Positions 1-5,934 of a stretch of DNA of 62,378 bases are shown here, piece after piece (within the stretch, counting starts at the first letter, position 1; the number at the start of each line of letters is the position of its first letter). The position numbers and the translations under genes were made by a program. The stretch is from IMG/VR virus record IMGVR_UViG_3300030106_004741, positions 1 through 62,378 of that record; one strand, written 5' to 3'. The notes under the pieces were generated by a model. It searched no databases and had not been told where the DNA came from. It worked only from the letters and a program-made list of their open reading frames with translations. Source of the stretch: a virus.

Positions 1-100
1 ATGGGTATTTATCTTGTGTGTTTCCACTACCTACATATTTTGCATTTCGTAGGTGTCTATTATAATTAGAATAACCTTTCTTTAATGTTCCATAAACTGC
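1..100. repeat. Left copy of terminal direct overlap
   Basis: Bases 1-100 match 62279-62378 with a single mismatch at base 2 (98 exact bases from base 3). This is the signature of a circular or circularly permuted molecule closed by an assembler, and the gene reading through it stays in frame when the copies are merged. A real short terminal repeat is possible but less likely because the repeat lies inside a coding region. Confidence 0.9.
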
Positions 101-601
101 AACTAAATTTTCTAATAATACATTATCTTTAGAATACCATACTCCATTTTTTCTAATCCATAAATCTTTGTTATATATTTGAAAGGTACGAGTACGAGTA
201 TTTATACTAACAAATCGGTGTTGATATTGTGACAACTCTTTTTTCCAAAGGTGTCTATTTATACCCCCCAACTTTTTTGCAAGAACTTTAGTGTCACATA
301 CATTATAATTACCCATTCCATGTATACTGCCATTCATCATTAATAACTCTTGTTTGTTGTTTCCACACACGAAAGGGTGTGTATTCTCTTTGTTCACTTT
401 ACCAATGGTTGCATATCGAAAGTGTGCAATATAGGGACGAGTGGTGTCTAATATATTATACTCTTTTGATTTGTGATATGATACTTCAAAGGTATCTAAC
501 CACACTATTCCCAATCCGTGAGGATTGATTTTACTTGAGGTTTTTAATACCTCTTTAGAAACTTTTTGTTGTTCCTTTTGTTTTACTATTATAATACACA
601 T
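1..601 (-). CDS. Class-II glutamine amidotransferase / GGCT fusion, N-terminal part (continues at 62279 across the joint)
   Basis: Reading down from ATG at 601, the protein begins Met-Cys, placing a cysteine at position 2 as in Ntn-type class-II glutamine amidotransferases. Residues 60-77 carry an HFRYAT-G...NTHPF block, equivalent to the glutamine-binding R-x-A-T...N-x-H-P region, and NGSI at 90-93 corresponds to the N-G oxyanion-hole motif (the usual preceding His is Met here). At 170-176 a second domain starts with YGTLKKG, the diagnostic glycine loop of gamma-glutamylcyclotransferase (AIG2-like). Merging the terminal repeat gives one open frame of 388 codons ending at 61713. Domain assignment is by motif. 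The expected chemistry is glutamine or gamma-glutamyl amide hydrolysis, then cyclisation to 5-oxoproline. The gene lies downstream of a predicted amidoligase on the same strand. Confidence 0.8.
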   Translation of the reverse strand, partial: MCIIIVKQKEQQKVSKEVLKTSSKINPHGLGIVWLDTFEVSYHKSKEYNILDTTRPYIAHFRYATIGKVNKENTHPFVCGNNKQELLMMNGSIHGMGNYNVCDTKVLAKKLGGINRHLWKKELSQYQHRFVSINTRTRTFQIYNKDLWIRKNGVWYSKDNVLLENLVAVYGTLKKGYSNYNRHLRNAKYVGSGNTQDKYP

Positions 602-711
602 TTTGTTTTGATTTTATGAGTAGAACATTTAATCTTTATGTTCAGAACTCGATTAATAATATACTAATATACGACAAGATTTAGACAATACCAAATATAA
701 CAGGTGTAAAA

Positions 712-742
712 AAAAAGAGAGGGTGGTAAGACACCCCCTCTC
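712..742 (-). terminator. Intrinsic terminator (minus strand)
   Basis: GAGAGGGTG (717-725) pairs with CACCCCCTCTC (732-742), allowing a two-base bulge. On the minus strand the hairpin is followed by a run of about nine U. It would stop transcription arriving from the amidoligase side before the GAT-GGCT gene, implying that gene has its own promoter between 602 and 711. Confidence 0.7.
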
Positions 743-1055
743 AAAATTGATTTATTATACCTATAAAGTTAGTCAGTATAATAAGGTTTAAATGAAATCT
801 TCAATTAAAAAGATATGTAAATATAAGTTAGTTTTATTTCTTGTGCAAATTATTTCTAATTTTTTTTTGATTGCCTCTAAAAAAAGAGAGAGAAACCTAC
901 TTTGCATTACCCCCATGCATTGTAAACTCCTCTCTCCACTTTATAAAAATGATTACACGAATATAATATATATATATAGAACTACCAAATTTATTTTAGT
1001 ATTCACTTTTTATTGTTCAATTTTTATAAAAACCTGCACAACAAATTTTCTACCT

Positions 1056-1086
1056 GGGTCTGGACTGGGTCTGGACTGGGTCTGGA
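1056..1086. repeat. 11-base tandem repeat in a GC-rich island
   Basis: GGGTCTGGACT occurs at 1056-1066 and 1067-1077, with a third partial copy (GGGTCTGGA) at 1078-1086, followed directly by a GC-rich stretch (1087-1103) containing CCGGGCCC. This is the most GC-rich spot in an AT-rich spacer. Confidence 0.8.
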
Positions 1087-1161
1087 GCGCACCGGGCCCT
1101 GGGATTTGTGCTTAACAGAGGTAGAGGATACTCCTTGCCTTAAAATTTTGCACCAAAATTT

Positions 1162-1181
1162 GTTTTTGTTTAAACAAAAAC
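1162..1181. repeat. Perfect 20-base palindrome
   Basis: GTTTTTGTTTAAACAAAAAC equals its own reverse complement. It runs straight into CGAATTATT, and similar AAAACGAA-type words recur at about 1225 and 3490. It could be an operator or a cruciform; nothing in the sequence decides. Confidence 0.6.
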
Positions 1182-1298
1182 GAATTATTGTGTGAAGACA
1201 TTTGCAATTTTTTGTTTTCCATTGCACTGAAAACGAATTATAAAAATAGGCATTCTGGGTTTTTGGGTACAAATTTGTTTTTGTGGGTGTAAAAAAAT

Positions 1299-1316
1299 AG
1301 TGTCTTATAAGACACT
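1299..1316. repeat. Palindrome AGTGTCTT-AT-AAGACACT (copy 1 of family)
   Basis: Perfect 18-base palindrome. On the minus strand it is followed by ATTTTTTT, so it could also work as a terminator. Related copies sit at 3644, 19030, 49103 and 60509. Confidence 0.75.
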
Positions 1317-1323
1317 TTTGTTG

Positions 1324-1344
1324 GTAGTCATAAACTCTGACTAC
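1324..1344. repeat. Inverted repeat GTAGTCA-N7-TGACTAC
   Basis: Seven-base perfect arms with a seven-base spacer. The same arms reappear at 61342-61364 on the other side of the GAT-GGCT gene. Confidence 0.65.
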
Positions 1345-1432
1345 TTTGTTGGGTGTGTGTGGGTTTCGTGTGTGGGGTTTCGTGTCGTGTGTTGGGTGGT
1401 GTGTGTTGGGTGGTGTGGTGTTCGTTCATTAG
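1345..1432. repeat. G/T-rich low-complexity tract with tandem repeats
   Basis: Almost pure G and T on the plus strand. It includes a perfect tandem pair of GTGTGTTGGGTGGT (1387-1400, 1401-1414) and a second near-tandem pair built on TGTGGGTTTCGTG. Five runs of three or more G (from 1351, 1361, 1374, 1394 and 1408) allow a loose G-quadruplex. Confidence 0.7.
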
Positions 1433-1436
1433 AGGG

Positions 1437-1462
1437 CAAAAAAAAGGGGGACAAAGTCCCCC
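1437..1462 (-). terminator. Intrinsic terminator after the amidoligase
   Basis: GGGGGAC (1446-1452) pairs perfectly with GTCCCCC (1456-1462) around an AAA loop, and the minus-strand transcript continues into about nine U. It lies 22 bases past the amidoligase stop codon. Confidence 0.85.
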
Positions 1463-1484
1463 AAATTTTCACAATCAACTCAAC

Positions 1485-2555
1485 TCAACTCGTGACATCT
1501 ATCCCTATCCTTTCTGCCCACTCTTGTTGTAATGGGACTAACCATTTACGAACTCGTGAAGATATCTCTCCTGTGTCAATAAACTTCTGAAAGTGTTTTG
1601 CATCGGTGTATACATCTTTAACTCGTTGTTCATCGTTTGGGAACATTCTCGACACTATCGGTTTTAACTTCTTCCAAAGTTTTGCAAAACTTCTATTCTC
1701 TATGTTATTATCATCGATGATATGGTTTATCAACTCGTAAAAGAACTCGTATCTCCTTATCATCTCTTTGACACTCTTAAATCTCGGTACAACTCTAAAC
1801 TCAATTAAATCTCGTTGTCCTCTTCTACTCGGTTTAATTAAACAAAATTGATACTTTGAGTGAACACTCTCTACTCTCCTCAACTGTTCTTCTCTATTTA
1901 TCCACCTTTGATATTGTCTAGGTGGTTGAAATTGAAATGGAGTGTCGGAGTTCATTCGTAAATTATAATTACAGTAGTTGTTTGATAATCTTTTACGATA
2001 TAAACTCATCACAAAACCACTAAACAAACGAACTCGTTTATTTAACTCTGTCCCACTCATTCCCACAACTCCAATAGTGGTGTGTCCTCCACATGTTCTG
2101 TCGGAGGGAGAATATCTATCGTCTATTAAACTCTCGGCATCTTTCATTAGAGAGAATACCTTATTTCTCCATCTACCTCTCGGAATTAATGGGAGTATAT
2201 TTGACACTCCCTCTGTTTCACAAGAACTATCTCTTTCGAGTTTGTTAAAAAATATGGTTTCTTTCACTACACTATCAACTCTAGTGAATAACTCGGCATT
2301 GTCGATACATTCTCGTGCAAAACCTAACTTCTCCACCTCAAAACCTACTGATACTCTTGAAATATATCCCCTTTCTCTGTCTTTTATGATATGTTTGTTA
2401 ATATCCTTTGTTGTCATTCCGTTTAAGTCCTCTCGGTGTAGAGAATTATTTAGAAATCTAGGGGAAGGGGCATTTGATGATTGGTAAGGGAATATCCTCC
2501 CTCTTCTCCTCTCGTTTAATAATTGGTATTTAATACCTGTTTTTAATCTGTTCAT
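1485..2555 (-). CDS. Predicted amidoligase (GCS/glutamine-synthetase-like COOH-NH2 ligase)
   Basis: 356 residues. Motifs in the order expected for the Amidoligase_2 family: GFEVE near residue 72 (the GxExE strand that binds nucleotide/metal), LERDSSC followed by EGVSNILPLIP near 107-126 (the D-x-S...E-x-S-P block), CGGHTTIG near 155 (the G-x-H-x-H-like block), and LIEFRVVPRF in the C-terminal third (the E-x-R strand). Such enzymes form amide bonds between a carboxylate and an amine using ATP. Known family neighbourhoods contain a glutamine-amidotransferase-like thiol peptidase or an AIG2 cyclotransferase; here both occur, fused, in the next gene on this strand. The start is preceded by an A-rich leader ending ATAAAA. 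Assignment is by motif and context; substrate unknown. Confidence 0.72.
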   Translation of the reverse strand: MNRLKTGIKYQLLNERRRGRIFPYQSSNAPSPRFLNNSLHREDLNGMTTKDINKHIIKDRERGYISRVSVGFEVEKLGFARECIDNAELFTRVDSVVKETIFFNKLERDSSCETEGVSNILPLIPRGRWRNKVFSLMKDAESLIDDRYSPSDRTCGGHTTIGVVGMSGTELNKRVRLFSGFVMSLYRKRLSNNYCNYNLRMNSDTPFQFQPPRQYQRWINREEQLRRVESVHSKYQFCLIKPSRRGQRDLIEFRVVPRFKSVKEMIRRYEFFYELINHIIDDNNIENRSFAKLWKKLKPIVSRMFPNDEQRVKDVYTDAKHFQKFIDTGEISSRVRKWLVPLQQEWAERIGIDVTS

Positions 2556-2775
2556 TTTTATAAATTTTAATTGATTATTATTTATTTCTATTTATTACAA
2601 TACGATACACTAGTGCAAACAGTACAAACAATGTGTAAAAAAACAATGTATTCCATTGTCCTGTTTTCCAAAAGTATATATGTACTATAAACGAGGCACA
2701 GATACAGATTATCATTGCCCATTTTATAAATTTTAATTGATTATTGTTCATTTTTATAAATTTTAAATTAATACT
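2551..2775. repeat. Duplicated A/T leader upstream of successive start codons
   Basis: On the minus strand, AATTAAAATTTATAAAA precedes the ATG at 2555; the same block, including the preceding AATAATC, recurs at about 2718-2745; a third version (TTTAAAATTTATAAAA) precedes the ATG at 2751; and a weaker version (AAAAGTTTATAAAA) precedes 3406. The 2718-2745 copy lies inside the first codons of the small membrane protein, so the duplication has become coding there. Confidence 0.7.
2578..2751 (-). CDS. Small membrane protein
   Basis: 57 residues from the ATG at 2751; an in-frame start further upstream (2859) would overlap the preceding gene and lacks a leader, so I reject it. The sequence shows two hydrophobic segments (about residues 11-26 and 34-50) and a basic end, consistent with a two-pass inner-membrane protein. 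A start at Met13 (2715) is also possible, because the repeated A-rich leader lies just before it. It sits between the 208-residue protein and the amidoligase on the same strand. Function unknown. Confidence 0.6.
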   Translation of the reverse strand: MNNNQLKFIKWAMIICICASFIVHIYFWKTGQWNTLFFYTLFVLFALVYRIVINRNK

Positions 2776-2779
2776 TGAC

Positions 2780-3406
2780 TTATTGATTGTTAGATATTGG
2801 TGGGTATTCATTGTTAGATAAATACTCGGCAAACTTCTCCATAACTTTTTGAACTTCATCGTTTGTCATATCTGTTTTAAATTCTCCATTGACTATTTTA
2901 AAGGACTTTGAAGAGATATCAAACTTCATCTTAACTGATAGTGTGGTTTCTGTTCTCGGTGTCATCGGTGTTTCTTCTCCATTTCCCTCAGTATTCAACT
3001 CTTTAACGAACTTCAAACAATTTTCAACACTTCTGACTATCGGTGTCCCCTCTTCTTTTAATCTGTTTACTTCTCTGTTAAATTTGTTGATTGTAGTTGT
3101 CGGGGTGTTCCCTATTTTTACCATTTTATAGAAAAAACTTTTATTCCACCCGAAAATCTTTTGAGAAAAGTCCTCGACACTCCACGAAATTCCCTCTTCC
3201 TCGAATACTTCTTTACATCTATCTGACTTGAAATACTTAAATGATTTTAAAACTAACTTTGACATCTTTACAGATGTATCGAACTTGGTTGAATTACTCT
3301 CATCAATAATGGTTTGTAAATCTGTGATTTGTGAGATTTGTAAACCTCTGGAGATTTGTGCATTCTCGTTAAAAAGCTGCACTTCATTTGACATTAAATT
3401 GTTCAT
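2780..3406 (-). CDS. Hypothetical protein, possible helix-turn-helix DNA-binding protein
   Basis: 208 residues, not assigned to a family. A central segment (about residues 70-97) reading SWSVEDFSQKIFGWNKSFFY resembles the helix-turn-helix of plasmid/phage regulators, where a Gly-Trp turn precedes the recognition helix; this is a weak inference. The C-terminal third is acidic and predicted helical. It is the first gene of the minus-strand arm leaving the 3.4-3.95 kb divergent region, a position suiting an early regulator or initiator. Confidence 0.55.
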   Translation of the reverse strand: MNNLMSNEVQLFNENAQISRGLQISQITDLQTIIDESNSTKFDTSVKMSKLVLKSFKYFKSDRCKEVFEEEGISWSVEDFSQKIFGWNKSFFYKMVKIGNTPTTTINKFNREVNRLKEEGTPIVRSVENCLKFVKELNTEGNGEETPMTPRTETTLSVKMKFDISSKSFKIVNGEFKTDMTNDEVQKVMEKFAEYLSNNEYPPISNNQ

Positions 3407-3537
3407 TTTTATAAACTTTTATGAAAGGTGTTATCCTCTCTGATTAATAATAGTATAAATATCGTTTAATTTGTGTTTATAACCAAACAAAAACGAACTT
3501 ATTATTGTCTTTTGTGTTTCTTTAGTATATCATCTGT

Positions 3538-3555
3538 CTAACTATCTGTTAGTCA
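3538..3555. repeat. 18-base dispersed element (copy 1)
   Basis: CTAACTATCTGTTAGTCA, of the form CTAACTWWCTGWTWRTCA, shared with 5800-5817 and 55388-55405. It contains the inverted repeat CTAAC-TATCT-GTTAG. Confidence 0.6.
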
Positions 3556-3643
3556 AAAGATTATTTTATATCATTTCCCTATGATATATTAACTCTATTT
3601 TCCTTTCGGAGAGGTGTTGTCCTTTATCTCTGTATGAGTATAA

Positions 3644-3661
3644 AGTGTCTTACAAGACACT
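3644..3661. repeat. Palindrome AGTGTCTT-AC-AAGACACT (copy 2 of family)
   Basis: Eight-base perfect arms around a two-base centre, same arms as at 1299 and 49103. It is not followed by a U-run on either strand here, so termination alone does not explain it. Confidence 0.7.
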
Positions 3662-3677
3662 CTCTAGAGGGCAATAA

Positions 3678-3723
3678 GGGGAGGAGAGGGGAGTATTCTA
3701 TTCAATAGAGGGGAGAGGAGGGG
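3678..3723. repeat. Homopurine mirror repeat with four G4 runs (triplex/quadruplex candidate)
   Basis: GGGGAGGAGAGGGG (3678-3691) and GGGGAGAGGAGGGG (3710-3723) are exact mirror images, all purine. The 18-base spacer contains the near-palindrome TCTATT-C-AATAGA. This is the classical layout of an intramolecular triplex (H-DNA); the four G4 runs also permit a quadruplex. Confidence 0.75.
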
Positions 3724-3922
3724 ACATATAGAGGGACATTCCTCTGTCTGTGTAGGTTAGTTATTACATCTGTTGATACACCTATACAAAACCTCAAAAA
3801 ATTGACACATCACAATTAAAAACAACACCCCCCCACCAAAAAAACACATCGTTTTCGATAGGGGTATGTCACTCGTGATATGGTATATAACCCAAACACT
3901 CTGTATATCTAATAAAATTTTG

Positions 3923-3930
3923 TATCTTTA
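3923..3930 (+). promoter_or_regulatory. TATCTTTA promoter -7 box
   Basis: One mismatch from the Bacteroidetes TAnnTTTG box, 25 bases upstream of the ATG at 3956, whose leader is A-rich. It is the first promoter of the plus arm. Confidence 0.6.
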
Positions 3931-3955
3931 CATTTTAAAGAAAATAATTATCAAC

Positions 3956-4249
3956 ATGAAGACATCTGCATTAAGAAAAAAGAATAAAAAAACGAGGGAA
4001 GAAAAGTTAAAAGACAAACTCAATACTCTTAATAAAGAAACTCGTTTAAAAAAGGCGGGTAAGATAATTGGTAGAGCTGAAAACAAAATAGACAGAAAGA
4101 AAGATGGCACTAATCGGTATGATAAGTCTAATAAAAAAATTGTTGATAAAGCTAACAAGAAACTTAAGAGGTTAGAAAAGAGAATGGATAAAAAAGAAGC
4201 TAGAATTAAGAAAAGACTTAAAAGAACTATAAAAAGAAATAAGAAATGA
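3956..4249 (+). CDS. Small lysine/arginine-rich protein with MKTxxLRK start
   Basis: 97 residues from the ATG at 3956. I choose this start because it follows the TATCTTTA promoter and because MKTSALRK matches the first residues of three other proteins here (4246, 4927, 9212); an upstream in-frame ATG at 3866 lies before the promoter. Strongly basic, predicted helical and coiled-coil prone. It overlaps the next gene by ATGA. Charge and the shared N-terminus suggest a packaged, nucleic-acid-binding virion protein; no family recognised. Confidence 0.6.
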   Translation: MKTSALRKKNKKTREEKLKDKLNTLNKETRLKKAGKIIGRAENKIDRKKDGTNRYDKSNKKIVDKANKKLKRLEKRMDKKEARIKKRLKRTIKRNKK

Positions 4250-4923
4250 AAACGGTTGCAGCTAGAAAAGCAGAAAAATTAAGACGAGAAAAGGAAAGAC
4301 AAAAAAGAAAAGAAGCTCGCCAGGAAAAGAGGGCTTTAAAAATGGAAGCTCGTAAAGATGCTAAAGTCAAAAAGGTTAAAAGTAGAGTAGAGAGTGGAAG
4401 AATAACTGCATCCAAAGGAAAGAAGAAGGTTGAGAAAATAAAACAAAGAAAAGAAAATCGTTCTTCAAGAATAAGAAAGGAGAAATATAAAAAAGGAGAA
4501 GGAACAAGAACGAAAACATACAAGAATCCTATTACAGGAAGAACTCGTACAGTTACTAAGTCTAGAGATAAAGACGGTAAGAAAAGAAAGAATGTTACAG
4601 TTGCACAAAGAAAAGGTGCAATGAACACTCAAGAGGTAGTTAGAAAAACTAAGTTTAAGTCTGGAGATATAGATAAGACTAAAAAGAAAAAGAAAATAGA
4701 TAAGTATGGGTATACTGAAAAGACAGTAAAAACTCGTGCTAAAAAAGATGGAGGTGTAGGAGGAAGAAAGAAGACAGAAACAAGAAAGAGATATCGTGAT
4801 GATAAGACTTTAAAAAGAAAGACTAAAACAGTAGAGTACGGAAGACGAGATAAAAAAACAGGAAAAAGAAAAACTAGAGAAGTAATAGTTATGGGTAAAA
4901 AAGGTGGATATGTAGATGCATAA
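4246..4923 (+). CDS. Highly basic protein with MKTxxxRK start
   Basis: 225 residues, about a third Lys or Arg. The N-terminal half is a long charged helix; the C-terminal half has Gly/Thr-rich strand-like segments ending in GKKGGYVDA. Its start MKTVAARK matches its neighbours. It overlaps the previous stop codon by ATGA, so the two are translationally coupled. Likely DNA- or RNA-binding by charge; no catalytic motif seen. Confidence 0.65.
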   Translation: MKTVAARKAEKLRREKERQKRKEARQEKRALKMEARKDAKVKKVKSRVESGRITASKGKKKVEKIKQRKENRSSRIRKEKYKKGEGTRTKTYKNPITGRTRTVTKSRDKDGKKRKNVTVAQRKGAMNTQEVVRKTKFKSGDIDKTKKKKKIDKYGYTEKTVKTRAKKDGGVGGRKKTETRKRYRDDKTLKRKTKTVEYGRRDKKTGKRKTREVIVMGKKGGYVDA

Positions 4924-4926
4924 ATT

Positions 4927-5214
4927 ATGAAGACAGTTAATTTAAGAAAACAATATACAACTCCATTTAAACAACAACCTGAACGGTTTGTTAACACACA
5001 ACCTGTAATGCCTACTACTCCTGTTGCACCTGTTAGTGTTCCCACAACAACACAACAACCGGTACAACCTGTAGAACCTACAGAGAACACTGACACAGTT
5101 GTAAACAATAATGTTAAAACAGGAATGCAAAATAACATTAACACACAAAGTAACCCTACGGCAGTAAATGTACCTGCACCGAAGGAAAGTTTAACTAATA
5201 AAAAAATGACATAA
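4927..5214 (+). CDS. Pro/Thr/Gln-rich protein with MKTxxLRK start
   Basis: 95 residues. After MKTVNLRK the chain becomes low-complexity, rich in Pro, Thr, Val, Asn and Gln, and looks disordered. That such a different body carries the same first eight residues as its basic neighbours argues that the N-terminus is a functional tag. It lies in the same operon, three bases after the previous stop. No function recognised. Confidence 0.6.
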   Translation: MKTVNLRKQYTTPFKQQPERFVNTQPVMPTTPVAPVSVPTTTQQPVQPVEPTENTDTVVNNNVKTGMQNNINTQSNPTAVNVPAPKESLTNKKMT

Positions 5215-5216
5215 TT

Positions 5217-5429
5217 ATGGAATACGATGGCTTAGAAGTTCGTAATGGACGATTAATAAATAACAGACCTCAGTCTGAAATGGGAATTGACATGGCTTGT
5301 AGACTTCGTGCTAAAATGAAAGGCGCAAAGTTAGTACAACAAATTGCCGATGGAATAGAATTATCTGAAGAAAGAAAAAGAATGCAAGAAATTTTTGGAC
5401 CTATTCCTACAGATTTCTTTAAGAAATAA
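5217..5429 (+). CDS. Small hypothetical protein
   Basis: 70 residues, mixed charge, no membrane segment. It is the last gene of the 3956-5429 operon, starting directly after the preceding stop, and is followed by a hairpin terminator. Family not recognised. Confidence 0.6.
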   Translation: MEYDGLEVRNGRLINNRPQSEMGIDMACRLRAKMKGAKLVQQIADGIELSEERKRMQEIFGPIPTDFFKK

Positions 5430-5455
5430 ACAACCCTTTTTGTTTTGATGTGGAT

Positions 5456-5482
5456 TAGGGGGCTTATGTCCCCTTTTCTTTT
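5456..5482 (+). terminator. Intrinsic terminator after the basic-protein operon
   Basis: GGGG (5459-5462) pairs with CCCC (5470-5473) with a short inner pair possible, followed by TTTTCTTTTT. It ends where the convergent small minus-strand gene stops. Confidence 0.65.
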
Positions 5483-5649
5483 TAATATGGAGAAGGCATC
5501 TTTACTCCAGCACCTTTCAAATCTTCTACACTTCCTATTACATAATGTTGATTGTCTGACATATATAAATCAAAGATATATGAATAGTCTTTATTAAGTC
5601 TATCATATTCTTCTTTAGATATCTTTATTATCTTTTTATATTCAGGCAT
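5482..5649 (-). CDS. Small hypothetical protein (55 residues)
   Basis: Starts MPEYKKIIKISKEEYDRL and ends KMPSPY before TAA at 5482-5484. It is a lone minus-strand gene inside the plus arm. A TATCTTTG box on the minus strand lies about 70 bases upstream (5722-5729), which supports it as a real gene. Acidic/basic mix with an amphipathic first helix; no family recognised. Possibly a small regulator, by position only. Confidence 0.6.
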   Translation of the reverse strand: MPEYKKIIKISKEEYDRLNKDYSYIFDLYMSDNQHYVIGSVEDLKGAGVKMPSPY

Positions 5650-5721
5650 TATACTGCTAAGATAAAGATAATTATCATAAGTAAAATATACAGGTATTTA
5701 GTTATATCTATTTTCATATAA

Positions 5722-5729
5722 CAAAGATA
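5722..5729 (-). promoter_or_regulatory. TATCTTTG promoter box (minus)
   Basis: Exact Bacteroidetes -7 box reading toward the 55-residue gene that starts at 5649; predicted leader about 65 bases. Confidence 0.55.
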
Positions 5730-5771
5730 ACACTTCTAATGTTAAGGCAATGTTAATTATCGACACTAACT

Positions 5772-5837
5772 ATGTCGTTTTTATGTCGATTTTAACTACT
5801 TAACTAACTGATAGTCAGAACTAGTGTCGAAAATGTC
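5772..5837. repeat. Iteron-like repeat block (copy A)
   Basis: Repeated ATGTCG/ATTT words, then CTAACT-type and GTGTC words. Bases 5783-5837 align without gaps to 55371-55425 at about 41 of 55 identical positions, and the match continues upstream in the ATGTCG words. It includes 18-base element copy 2 (5800-5817). Confidence 0.6.
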
Positions 5838-5922
5838 AGAAAATGTTTCAAAATTTTATACGATGATTTTATATAATAGGGGTATATATATATATATAAA
5901 TAGGAGGTTGTAAAAAATATCA

Positions 5923-5930
5923 TATCTTTG
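5923..5930 (+). promoter_or_regulatory. TATCTTTG promoter box, near-leaderless
   Basis: The ATG at 5935 lies only four bases after the box, so the transcript should begin at or next to the start codon. Likely drives 5935 through the GroEL-GroES genes, as no other promoter is visible before 8435. Confidence 0.7.
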
Positions 5931-5934
5931 TAAC

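Larger units (their letters stand above)
602..1484. other. 883-base non-coding, repeat-rich spacer between the amidoligase and the GAT-GGCT gene
   Basis: No convincing gene: open frames on both strands have poor composition and cut across repeats. It holds two minus-strand terminators (712-742, 1437-1462), a GC-rich tandem repeat (1056-1086), a 20-base palindrome (1162-1181), an 18-base palindrome (1299-1316), an inverted repeat (1324-1344) and a G/T-rich tract (1345-1432). The density of structure in an otherwise gene-packed genome suggests a regulatory, replication or packaging role. Confidence 0.7.
3407..3955. other. Divergent intergenic region (candidate origin/control region)
   Basis: About 550 bases without a gene separate the two transcription arms. 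It contains an 18-base element shared with 5800 and 55388 (at 3538-3555), an AGTGTCTT palindrome (3644-3661), a homopurine mirror repeat (3678-3723), and the plus-strand promoter at 3923. Strand switching and the repeat content make this one candidate origin of replication; nothing proves it. Confidence 0.6.

Noticed and set aside
792-1115. Open frame of 107 codons on the plus strand in the 602-1484 spacer
   Set aside because: Runs through the tandem repeat, has atypical composition and no promoter or partner; a minus-strand frame at 1024-1272 is equally weak.
1978-2487. 169-codon open frame antisense to the amidoligase
   Set aside because: Mirrors the codon structure of the real gene on the other strand, which has recognisable motifs and a proper leader and terminator.
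4227-5144. Long hydrophobic open frames on the minus strand opposite the basic proteins
   Set aside because: Phe/Leu/Ser-rich chains are the expected antisense of Lys/Glu-rich genes; no leader or promoter.
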